Source: Thermoguttaceae bacterium (GTDB taxonomy: Bacteria; Planctomycetota; Planctomycetia; Pirellulales; Thermoguttaceae). From it: a stretch of DNA of 42,259 nt. The stretch covers positions 1 to 42,259 of the forward strand of contig JAGBAA010000104.1 of NCBI GenBank assembly GCA_017939795.1, in the 5' to 3' direction. Below the pieces are notes generated by a model. It was not told the origin of the DNA, did not search any database, and was given only the letters and a program-made list of their open reading frames with translations. A program made the position numbers and the translations under genes. Position 1 is the stretch's first letter, and the number at the start of each line of letters is the position of its first letter. Of this stretch, positions 17,157 through 24,054 are shown piece after piece.

Positions 17157-17816
17157 TCAAAAAAGCATTTCGCCCGGGTCATTGGGCACAAAGTGTCTGC
17201 CGATATGTTTTCCGAGACGCAAAATGTACTCCTTCAGAAAATCAGCTTCGCTTCTGTCTGCCGCAGGAATCGGATCCTTTCGCGGATAAACATACTCGGG
17301 AAACGGCTCCGGATGGTAAAGAACGGAACCGGTCTTCACGTCGAGGAGCCGGACGTCCACTTTTGCGCGTCCCTGCCAGGAATCCGCCCCCGCAATATGC
17401 TCAAGCCGAAGGAGTTCCACTGCAATGACCTGATCTGCACCTAGAGCTTTGCCGACCTCGAGAAAATCGGTTTTTGAGTCGATCTTTCCGTACACGTCCA
17501 GAAGCCGATCCGGCGGAATGAGAGAGATCTGTTCGCGTTTCCTTTTCCTGAAACGCGTGACGTCCATGCTGATTCTCACATGCAGGAACCGGTTCAGCTC
17601 CGCAGGCACGTTTTCATACCCGGACGCCAACTCCGAAGACGGACGGACCACGACGGCAACAGAACCGTTCAGGTCCGGACACGGCGGGGAGATGAATTCC
17701 GGAGAAGGATCACTGATGATGAACCCTTCTTTGTTTGAGCAGCCGCCCAGAAACAGGACCGTCAGGCAACAGACCGCCGCTAAAACAGGAAACAGGCAAG
17801 AACAAAAGCGGTTCAT
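17157..17816 (-). CDS. lipoprotein A, CsgG/LpoB-like fold suspected (219 aa)
   Basis: The chosen ATG (17816, after CAGGTG) opens a lipoprotein signal peptide with lipobox LGGC and lipidated Cys26. The mature part begins with a disordered stretch, then alternating strands and helices: VAVVVRP, a KRKREQISLIPPDRL segment, VGKALGADQVIAVELL, and a paired VDVRLLDVKTGSVLY strand. GKALGADQVIA plus LLDVKTGS is reminiscent of LpoB/CsgG/DUF799 lipoproteins, which sit at the outer membrane; that fold call is inference. It is a clear paralogue of the protein at 33981-34655. It follows tRNA-Gln on the same strand, and no good own promoter is seen. The longer frame to 17879 runs into the tRNA terminator and was not used. 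Confidence 0.8.
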   Translation of the reverse strand: MNRFCSCLFPVLAAVCCLTVLFLGGCSNKEGFIISDPSPEFISPPCPDLNGSVAVVVRPSSELASGYENVPAELNRFLHVRISMDVTRFRKRKREQISLIPPDRLLDVYGKIDSKTDFLEVGKALGADQVIAVELLRLEHIAGADSWQGRAKVDVRLLDVKTGSVLYHPEPFPEYVYPRKDPIPAADRSEADFLKEYILRLGKHIGRHFVPNDPGEMLF

Positions 17817-17880
17817 GAACACACCTGGACTTTCTGGACATTTGATGAAAAACACCGGCGCAAGCTTCAAAGGAAACATA

Positions 17881-17909
17881 AAAAAAGGTCACGTTGAATG
17901 CGTGACCTT
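17881..17909 (-). terminator. terminator of tRNA-Gln
   Basis: Minus-strand AAGGTCACG, a 7-nt loop, CGTGACCTT and a T run, starting 7 nt after the tRNA 3' end. Confidence 0.85.
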
Positions 17910-17915
17910 GAAAAG

Positions 17916-17986
17916 CAGGGGAATAGGGACTCGAACCCCAACTAAATGAACCAGAATCATTTGTGCTGCCATTACACGATTCCCCT
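17916..17986 (-). tRNA. tRNA-Gln (anticodon CTG)
   Basis: The cloverleaf is readable on the minus strand: acceptor AGGGGAA pairs with TTCCCCT, D arm GTG/CAC, anticodon stem AATGA/TCATT with loop TTCTGGT giving anticodon CTG (reads CAG), and T arm with TTCGAGT. The discriminator base is G and CCA is not encoded. A promoter and an intrinsic terminator flank it. Confidence 0.92.
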
Positions 17987-17999
17987 GAATATGGCACGT

Positions 18000-18027
18000 A
18001 TTCTACCACGTTTTCTTTTTTCGTCAA
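18000..18027 (-). promoter_or_regulatory. promoter of tRNA-Gln
   Basis: Minus-strand TTGACG (18022-18027), a 16-nt spacer and TAGAAT (18000-18005) with TGG before the -10. Confidence 0.65.
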
Positions 18028-18203
18028 GGGGGTGATGGACAAATATTTTCATTTTTTCTCTTTTTTCACGAAAAAAGTCTCAAGTTACCAAAAATTCACC
18101 TTGAAAACGTAGAAACACACACGTTAAATTCTGTCTAATCGTTAAAAGTTCACACACATTAACGAATATTCCGGAAAAAAGGAAAAGTTTTTTTAATTAA
18201 AAT

Positions 18204-18232
18204 TTAACAGTAAAAACGTTCACTCCGATAAT
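18204..18232 (+). promoter_or_regulatory. possible promoter of the porin gene
   Basis: TTAACA at 18204-18209, a 17-nt spacer and GATAAT at 18227-18232. The start of transcription would fall just before the leader hairpin. The rest of 18028-18203 is AT-rich with repeated TTCACAC/TTAACG-like motifs and no gene. Confidence 0.4.
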
Positions 18233-18243
18233 GTCAATAAGAA

Positions 18244-18292
18244 CACGGGGATTTTAGTGGGAGCTAAAATTTATTTTAAGGAAGGCCCCGTG
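18244..18292 (+). promoter_or_regulatory. nested hairpin in the porin mRNA leader
   Basis: The outer stem CACGGGG / CCCCGTG (18244-18250 and 18286-18292) encloses an inner stem ATTTTAG / CTAAAAT (18251-18257 and 18264-18270). The element lies at the predicted 5' end of the transcript, 44 nt before the ATG. It could stabilise the mRNA or regulate it. Confidence 0.5.
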
Positions 18293-18335
18293 GATACAAT
18301 TTGATTTCACTTTTTTTGAGAAAGGGGAGTTTCTC

Positions 18336-19553
18336 ATGAAAAAGATGTCGATCCGCATGAGCGGATTCTGTCTGGCCGCAGGTATGGCCATTTCCGGCCT
18401 GCAGGGAGTAGAGGGAGTACAGGCACAGGAAGATGCCGCGTCTGATCTGACTGCAAGTGTCGTCGAAGTTCAGGATGAACTTCAGCATCGACAACATGAA
18501 CACCCCGGTTTGACAGCAGCACAGGAACCGGGATTCTGGGACAATTTCGAGTGGAGTCTTGCCCTCGACGGGATCATTCAGGGAAATACAGGAAGTGCCG
18601 TCTGGGAAGATCAGGCGGACGCAGTGTACGGGATCGACCTGGACGCCCTCTACAGCATCGGCGACAGCGGCACGGCCTACGCAAAGATCGAAGCGGGCGG
18701 CGGTGAAGGTGTGGACGGACGGATCGGGACATTCTCGGGATTCAACGACCACACGTGGGGAGACGACAGCATCGAAGTCGTCGAAATGTGGTACGAGCAC
18801 AGTTGGTGCGACGGACGATACCGCGGACGCATCGGTAAAGTGGACCTCACGACGGATTTCGATACGAACGCCTACGCCAACTGCGAGCATGAGCAGTTTA
18901 TTTCCAGCGGGTTCATCAACAACCTGGCACACGATATGCCGGACAACACGTTCGGCGCGATGTTCTGGTGGCAGCCAAGCGATTCCTTCAGCATCGGCGT
19001 CGGATACCAGAGCACAAGCGGCTGGGATGATATTTTCGACCACGGATACGGAATCCTTGAGTTCGGCTGGCACCCGGTCTTCAACGGCCATCAGGGAAAC
19101 TATCGTTTCTACGGCTGGGCTGGCTCCTACGATGGATACTTTGACGAAGACGCCGGCGAAGAAGTGGACGAGTACTCCAACTACGGCTGGGGTCTTTCGT
19201 TCGACCAGGAAATTTCCGCACACCTCGGCGTCTGGTGCCGCTACGGATGGAAACCGGATGAAGACTACAATCCGTTCGACCAGCACACCAGTTTCGGTAT
19301 TCAGCTCATGAACTTCGGATGCCGGACGGACGACGCGATCGGTATCGCCTATGGTGTCGCGAGCCTGTCGGATTCCTATGCCTCCACGCTTGATGAAGCC
19401 GATGACGAAAAGCACATCGAAGTCTACTATCGTGCGCAGATCAATGACTACATCGCGATCACGCCGAACCTTCAGTGGGTCGATAATGCGGAAGGCGACG
19501 CCGCGAATGACGATGTCCTCGTCCTCGGATTCCGCGGAGTCTTCATGCTCTAA
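18336..19553 (+). CDS. outer-membrane porin, OprB-like (405 aa)
   Basis: The N-terminus is a signal peptide (cut near VQA, residue 30). After a short linker, residues from about 68 are a beta-barrel pattern of alternating aromatic and small residues: FEWSLALDGIIQ, TAYAKIEAGGG, RYRGRIGKVDL, FGAMFWWQPS, FSIGVGYQS, YRFYGWAGSYDGY, GVWCRYGWKPDED, VYYRAQIND and a final LGFRGVFML strand. Motifs such as GKVDL(T)TDFDTNAYANCE-HEQF and FGFRYGWK-like repeats are typical of the OprB carbohydrate porin family. It would allow sugar uptake across the outer membrane. AAGGGGAG precedes the ATG, and a strong terminator follows. Confidence 0.82.
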   Translation: MKKMSIRMSGFCLAAGMAISGLQGVEGVQAQEDAASDLTASVVEVQDELQHRQHEHPGLTAAQEPGFWDNFEWSLALDGIIQGNTGSAVWEDQADAVYGIDLDALYSIGDSGTAYAKIEAGGGEGVDGRIGTFSGFNDHTWGDDSIEVVEMWYEHSWCDGRYRGRIGKVDLTTDFDTNAYANCEHEQFISSGFINNLAHDMPDNTFGAMFWWQPSDSFSIGVGYQSTSGWDDIFDHGYGILEFGWHPVFNGHQGNYRFYGWAGSYDGYFDEDAGEEVDEYSNYGWGLSFDQEISAHLGVWCRYGWKPDEDYNPFDQHTSFGIQLMNFGCRTDDAIGIAYGVASLSDSYASTLDEADDEKHIEVYYRAQINDYIAITPNLQWVDNAEGDAANDDVLVLGFRGVFML

Positions 19554-19600
19554 ACCTGATTTTCAGGACCATTCCTGGATCAAAGACAAAAATCTCTCAG

Positions 19601-19640
19601 AGAGAAACCGGGCCTCTGCTGGTGTCCGGTTTCTCTTTTT
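19601..19640 (+). terminator. terminator of the porin gene
   Basis: The stem AGAGAAACCGG / CCGGTTTCTCT is followed by TTTT, 47 nt after the stop. Confidence 0.85.
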
Positions 19641-19700
19641 GCGTGTACACACGATACGACAGAAAGACCAGATCCCCCAAGTGAAAGGAAACGGGAAAAA

Positions 19701-20570
19701 ATGGAGACGATGCAGGAAATTCGCCGAATTCATTTTTCGACGCTGGATTCCACGCACTCGTGGACGCTTCAGGAACTGGAAGATGGAGGTCTTCTGGCAC
19801 CGGGGCCGTTTCCGGTCCTCGTGACGGCAGAGACTCAAACCGGCGGTCGCGGGCAGCATTCCCGCTCGTGGTTCAGTCCGGCAGGGTGCCTGATGCTCTC
19901 ACTCGTCTTTCGGCCGGAAGAGTGGGAGATCCCGTTTTCGCAGAGACCGCTGCTCGGAATCGCGTGTGCGCTGGCAGTCCTGGAGAGCTGCGCAAAAGTC
20001 CTTTCGCCCGCCAACGCCGACGCCCTCACGCTTCACTGGCCCAACGACCTCTACGTGCAGCAAGACTCCGCCTCACCGCGCAAACTCGCCGGGATCCTGC
20101 TAGAAGGGCACTCTTCCGGCATCATGTCAGCGGGAATCGGCGTGAATCTTCAGAATTCGGCAGAAAAAGCGCCCGAGGAACTGCGCAGCCTCCTCATTTC
20201 TCTAAACGATCTGGAACCGGAATGGATCCATGCCCCGATCCTGCAGTCCCGCAAACTATTCGCGAACACATCGATCCCGGCACGTCCATCTTCTGAAAAA
20301 AACAGCTTCCCGGAACCGATGGAAAGATTTTTGAGCCTCCTGTGTGTGGAACTCGGCAATCAGTTTTCGAGCCTGGCCCGCGATCCATCCTCAACCATTC
20401 GGCAGGCAGACGACCGGTGCGCTCAAAAGGGCCAGCAGGTCCAGCTTCAGACTCCGAATGGCCCCGTCAGCGGATTCTGTTCCGGGCTGGATCCGAACGG
20501 TGCGCTCCTGATCGACGGGAGACCGCAGTATTCCGGAATGCTTCACTTCGAAACGAACGCCGAGCACTGA
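19701..20570 (+). CDS. birA: biotin--protein ligase, monofunctional (289 aa)
   Basis: It attaches biotin to the biotin carboxyl carrier protein of acyl-CoA carboxylases. The catalytic domain has DSTHS (16-20), GGRGQHSRSW (48-57, the biotinyl-AMP loop, usually GRGRRGR), HWPNDLY (112-118, usually KWPND), the catalytic Lys in RKLAGILLE (127-135) and GIGVN (145-149). A C-terminal SH3-like domain starts near 235. There is no N-terminal winged helix, so it is an enzyme and not a repressor. Residues 165-230 hold an insertion unlike the compact E. coli core. AAAGGAAACGGG precedes the ATG. No partner gene is nearby. Confidence 0.88.
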   Translation: METMQEIRRIHFSTLDSTHSWTLQELEDGGLLAPGPFPVLVTAETQTGGRGQHSRSWFSPAGCLMLSLVFRPEEWEIPFSQRPLLGIACALAVLESCAKVLSPANADALTLHWPNDLYVQQDSASPRKLAGILLEGHSSGIMSAGIGVNLQNSAEKAPEELRSLLISLNDLEPEWIHAPILQSRKLFANTSIPARPSSEKNSFPEPMERFLSLLCVELGNQFSSLARDPSSTIRQADDRCAQKGQQVQLQTPNGPVSGFCSGLDPNGALLIDGRPQYSGMLHFETNAEH

Positions 20571-20575
20571 ACACA

Positions 20576-20652
20576 CCGGGAAAAGTACCGGAAAAAGTAC
20601 CGGGAAAAGTACCGGGAAAAGTACCGGGAAAAGTACCGGAAAACGTACAGGA
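20576..20652. repeat. 12-bp tandem repeat, about 6 copies
   Basis: The unit ACCGGGAAAAGT repeats about six times with few changes, starting 6 nt after the birA stop. It matches the repeat at 59-95 in length and near-sequence. It is not a CRISPR: there are no spacers. Confidence 0.9.
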
Positions 20653-20700
20653 CACCGCAGGAAGCACTGTCCCGATCCGGTTCCGGAACAGCCTGGGCAC

Positions 20701-20735
20701 AAAAAAAGCCGCACTCCCGAACACGGAAATGCGGC
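20701..20735 (-). terminator. terminator of mcsA-mcsB
   Basis: Minus-strand GCCGCA, a 16-nt loop (partly paired), TGCGGC, then seven T. Confidence 0.8.
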
Positions 20736-20786
20736 CGCAGTCCCAAACGCGGTCTCTCCGGAACATCCGGCCCCTGCGCGGCAGAT

Positions 20787-21851
20787 TCAGTCTTCGTTCC
20801 AGATCCCCAGCAGATATTTTCGAAGGTACTGGGCACGGAATTCACTGGCATCCAGCGAGGATTCCACGCCGCCGTAGATCCACTGCAGATACGCCGGCTG
20901 GATCTGAAGCATCAGCTGATTCACGACATCCAGCGAAATATCCGAAAGGAGTCCCAGATTGATCCCAAGCCGGATCGCAGACAGACATTTGAGCGTTTCC
21001 TGCGCACTGATGGTCTTCGCAGCCCGAATGGACTTGAGACACTCTTCCAGTCCGGCTTCCAGTTTTTCGCGATTCTCTTCAAGCAGGAAATCTCTCGCTT
21101 TTTTCTCATAGCCGATGACCGCCCGAACGACATCATGGACCTGGGAGAGGATCTCTTCTTCCGAAAGGCCGAGCGTGACCTGATTGCTGATCTGGTAAAA
21201 GTCTCCCCACGCATGGGACCCTTCCCCATACAGACCGCGCACGATGAGAGAGATCTTCTGCAGGCTGTTGTGCACTTTGTTGAACTGGCGGGTCAAAGCC
21301 AGCGCAGGCAGATGAAGCATGACACTCACACGCATCCCGGTCCCCACGTTCGTCGGACAGGCAGTCAGGTATCCGAGCTCCTGATTCCAGGCGTAAACGA
21401 GATTTTTTTCGATCTGCGTGTCGAGATCGTTCATTTCGCGCCAGACTTCCTGAAGACAGAACCCGCTTTTGATGCACTGCATCCTTAGATGGTCTTCCTC
21501 GATGAACATGAGGCTGAAATGTCCGTTCGGCGAGATCATCGCACAGCGCGGGCCCTCGCCTTCCGCAAGTTCTCTGCTGATGAGATGGCACTCGACCAGA
21601 AGTTTACGTTCCAGTCCCCCCAGCTCATCCATGAAAAAGAGCGAGCAGTTCTGACCAAATGTCGTCTTTCGGACGGCTTTTCGAAGAAGCTCAATGACCC
21701 GTTTTTTCTCATCGTCCGACAGTTTCGCAATAAACGGAAAAGCAGCCGCATTTCGTGCCAGACGGATGCGCGAAGAAACCACGATCTCGGAATCCGGTCC
21801 GTCATTCCGCAGCCACTCACGCCGAGACTGCACTAATTCTTCAACGGTCAT
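20787..21851 (-). CDS. mcsB: protein arginine kinase McsB (354 aa)
   Basis: It phosphorylates arginine residues on proteins, marking them for ClpCP degradation in the species studied. The phosphagen-kinase fold is clear: SSRIRLARN (26-34), the EEDHLR segment (118-123), the catalytic TACPTNVGTGMR (163-174) and the RxxxGEGSxAxGDFYQISNQxTLG region (about 210-232). The length is that of Bacillus McsB. The C-terminal RDxxRA motif that binds phosphoarginine in studied McsB proteins appears degenerate here (ASEFRA, aligned from memory). The ATG overlaps the mcsA stop (ATGA). No ctsR or clpC gene is adjacent, unlike the Firmicute operon. Confidence 0.93.
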   Translation of the reverse strand: MTVEELVQSRREWLRNDGPDSEIVVSSRIRLARNAAAFPFIAKLSDDEKKRVIELLRKAVRKTTFGQNCSLFFMDELGGLERKLLVECHLISRELAEGEGPRCAMISPNGHFSLMFIEEDHLRMQCIKSGFCLQEVWREMNDLDTQIEKNLVYAWNQELGYLTACPTNVGTGMRVSVMLHLPALALTRQFNKVHNSLQKISLIVRGLYGEGSHAWGDFYQISNQVTLGLSEEEILSQVHDVVRAVIGYEKKARDFLLEENREKLEAGLEECLKSIRAAKTISAQETLKCLSAIRLGINLGLLSDISLDVVNQLMLQIQPAYLQWIYGGVESSLDASEFRAQYLRKYLLGIWNED

Positions 21852-22378
21852 TCGATCCCTGCCTCACTTTCCAGTTTTCTGATTTTGTCGCGCAGCATTC
21901 CTGCTTTTTCGTAGGATTCCGTTTCGATGGCTTCACTCATTTCCCGACGGTATCCGATCAGCGCAGTGAGTTTTCTGGCGTCCTCTTCTCCAAAACAGGA
22001 CGGACGCTTTCCGGTATGCCGGCATTCTCCATGAATGTTCATCAGAAGGGGCGTAAGCTGTTTGCGAAACGTCTGGTAGTCTTCCGGGCATCCGAGCCGG
22101 CTGTTCGCGCGAAACTCGAAAAAGGTAAGCCCGCAGACCGGACACGTTTCCTGATCAGATTTCGAAAATTCATCGGAAACCTTGGAAAACGCCATCTGCT
22201 GCGCCATTTGTGCAGCCAACGCGGAGGCCATGTTTCCACCGACCGGCGACATCCCGTTCTCCGTCTGGGCAAGATATTCCTGAGCGTGTTCTGCACAAAG
22301 ATGGAGCTCGACCGGCTTGCTGCCGACCAGATCCGTGATGTGCATCGTCGCTTTTTTATCGCATTTTTGACACTTCAT
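21848..22378 (-). CDS. mcsA: McsA, zinc-binding activator of McsB (176 aa)
   Basis: The N-terminus has CQKC (3-6) and CAEH (about 28-31), then CPVCG and a lone Cys near 96, giving the Cys-rich zinc sites of McsA. The C-terminus is a UvrB/UvrC (UVR) helical motif: REMSEAIETESYEKAGMLRD. McsA activates the McsB kinase. I chose the ATG at 22378 because it gives the family start MKCQKC; a GTG at 22405 would add nine residues. Neither has a strong Shine-Dalgarno. It is coupled to mcsB by a 4-nt overlap. Confidence 0.9.
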   Translation of the reverse strand: MKCQKCDKKATMHITDLVGSKPVELHLCAEHAQEYLAQTENGMSPVGGNMASALAAQMAQQMAFSKVSDEFSKSDQETCPVCGLTFFEFRANSRLGCPEDYQTFRKQLTPLLMNIHGECRHTGKRPSCFGEEDARKLTALIGYRREMSEAIETESYEKAGMLRDKIRKLESEAGIE

Positions 22379-22584
22379 TTCAATTCTGCATTTCGTTTGC
22401 TTCACGTTCTGTTTCCGGCAGACATTTTCCGGATCTCTCCGGCTCTTATCTCCAGATCTCTCTCCGGAGAAACAGACATCCGCACGAACCAGACCGCACG
22501 ATCAAGCCGCCGGGCACATTTTTGCCGACATTTTGCCTTTCGGTACTCTGCACGTGAATGATCTTTTAAAAATCAGACAGACAA

Positions 22585-22613
22585 AGTTTACTCATTTTGC
22601 CTCATTCTGTCAA
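22585..22613 (-). promoter_or_regulatory. promoter of mcsA-mcsB
   Basis: Minus-strand TTGACA (22608-22613), a 17-nt spacer and TAAACT (22585-22590). The leader to 22378 is about 200 nt, with no ORF I can support. It diverges from the promoter at 22704. Confidence 0.7.
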
Positions 22614-22703
22614 GACGAAAAAGGAACTCCGAAATGATTTCGCTCCAATGTTTTGGAATTCGCGTTTTTTCACTGAAAAAGACGGACTTTTTAAAAAAAA
22701 GGA

Positions 22704-22731
22704 TTGACTTTTTAAAAAAGATGAGTAAAAT
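22704..22731 (+). promoter_or_regulatory. promoter of the enolase-superfamily gene
   Basis: TTGACT (22704-22709), a 16-nt spacer and TAAAAT (22726-22731). The motif GACTTTTTAAAAAA is duplicated just upstream (22685-22699). Confidence 0.65.
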
Positions 22732-22837
22732 GAAGAAGAAATGGTCCTCCATTTTCCCATTCAGAGAGGCATGCCTCTGATTTTCCGATTTTCGTTCCTA
22801 TCCGGAAAACAGTCCATCCGAATTCAAGGAGCCTTCC

Positions 22838-23896
22838 ATGCGAATTCAAAACGCAAAAGTCGATTTCATCCAGCGTCCGTTTCTGCGCCCCGTAAAAGTT
22901 GCCGCCGACACATTCGAAACCTTCGAAAGCGTCATCCTCACTCTGGAATCAGAGAACGGTACAGGTCAGGCAGAAGTCACGAATACGCTCCTTCCCGATC
23001 TTGATCTTGCGTATCTCGCAGAGACTTTCCGCCAGCACATTATTCCGATGCTGGCAAATGCGTCCATATCCGACACTGCATCACTCCGCCAGATTCTCGG
23101 AAAATGGTCCCGCAATTCGACCATTTACGCACTTTGCGAAATCGCCTGGTATGGTCTGCGCGCGTCGGAAAAAAATGAACCGCTCGCCCAGACGCTTGGA
23201 GGAAGTCCGATTTCCCAGCAGATCTTCACGACGATGGATGAACCGGAAATGGACGCCGACGGCTATCCGGACGGCAATGCCTTCCTGGATCAGATCAAAA
23301 CACTTTACGATGCAGGCTACGTTCATCTTGAACTGAAGATCCGCCCGGGATGGGACGTCGCGATGGTGCGCAGTGTACGTCAGGAAAATCCGGACGCATC
23401 CTTCCATCTGGATTTCGAAGGAGCACTGGGAACCGCCAACTACGATATTCTTTTTCAGATGCGCGACTTTTTCCCCTTCATGATCGAGCAGCCGTTCCCT
23501 GCGGATCAGCTTGTTGAAGACGCGGAGTTCCAGAAAATGCTCACGTTCCCGGTCTGCCTTGACGAAAGCGTCGTTTCGCCGGGAACGGTCCTCTCAGCAC
23601 TGCGTCTCGGAAGCACGAAGACCGTCAAGATCAATCCAGTCCGGGCCGGCGGTTTCGAAAACGCGAAAGAGATCCTTTCCATCTGCCGTGAGGAAGGGAT
23701 CGACTGCTGGATCTCCTCACCGCTTTCGACCGGCGTCGGAGTCCGCGCCAACCTGGCACTTTCGTCGCTCGACGGTTTTACCGGCCCATTCGAATACCAT
23801 GACCTGAACGATTTTTTCGCGCAGGAACACCTGGACGGTCTGGAACTTCCTCCGGAAATCCTGCTTGACGAGGACAAAACGCTCCGCATCGGCTGA
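22838..23896 (+). CDS. enolase-superfamily enzyme, o-succinylbenzoate synthase / N-acylamino acid racemase-like (352 aa)
   Basis: A muconate lactonizing-subgroup enzyme. The N-terminal capping domain is 1-130, then the barrel. The catalytic set is complete: Lys167 (ELKIRPGWD, the second Lys of KxK), metal ligands Asp192, Glu217 (MIEQP) and Asp242 (CLDES), and Lys264 (VKINP). The first residue of KxK is Glu, and the usual DAN after the first metal ligand is DFE, so it is a divergent member. PGWDVxxVR and the KINPVRAGG block resemble the MenC/NAAAR group. No menaquinone gene is nearby, so menC is not assigned. Dipeptide epimerase is an alternative. AAGGAG precedes the ATG. Confidence 0.8.
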   Translation: MRIQNAKVDFIQRPFLRPVKVAADTFETFESVILTLESENGTGQAEVTNTLLPDLDLAYLAETFRQHIIPMLANASISDTASLRQILGKWSRNSTIYALCEIAWYGLRASEKNEPLAQTLGGSPISQQIFTTMDEPEMDADGYPDGNAFLDQIKTLYDAGYVHLELKIRPGWDVAMVRSVRQENPDASFHLDFEGALGTANYDILFQMRDFFPFMIEQPFPADQLVEDAEFQKMLTFPVCLDESVVSPGTVLSALRLGSTKTVKINPVRAGGFENAKEILSICREEGIDCWISSPLSTGVGVRANLALSSLDGFTGPFEYHDLNDFFAQEHLDGLELPPEILLDEDKTLRIG

Positions 23897-24054
23897 CCTG
23901 CCGTACTTTGCAGTTCCGTCGGGCCAAACGCCGCAGGTCTCCGATTTTTCCTTCCAGAGATCTGCGAAACGATCGACCGCATTCCGTATCTCAACCGCTG
24001 AAAAGATCCCCGGATCTTCATCCTGTTCACCTTTAGCCTCAAAAAGGGCAGACC

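Noticed and set aside
17916..17986. tRNA-Gln as an attachment site of an integrated element
   Set aside because: No integrase and no repeat of the tRNA 3' end were seen in the window.
20576..20652. Short tandem repeat considered as a CRISPR array
   Set aside because: The 12-bp units abut without spacers and no cas genes are present.
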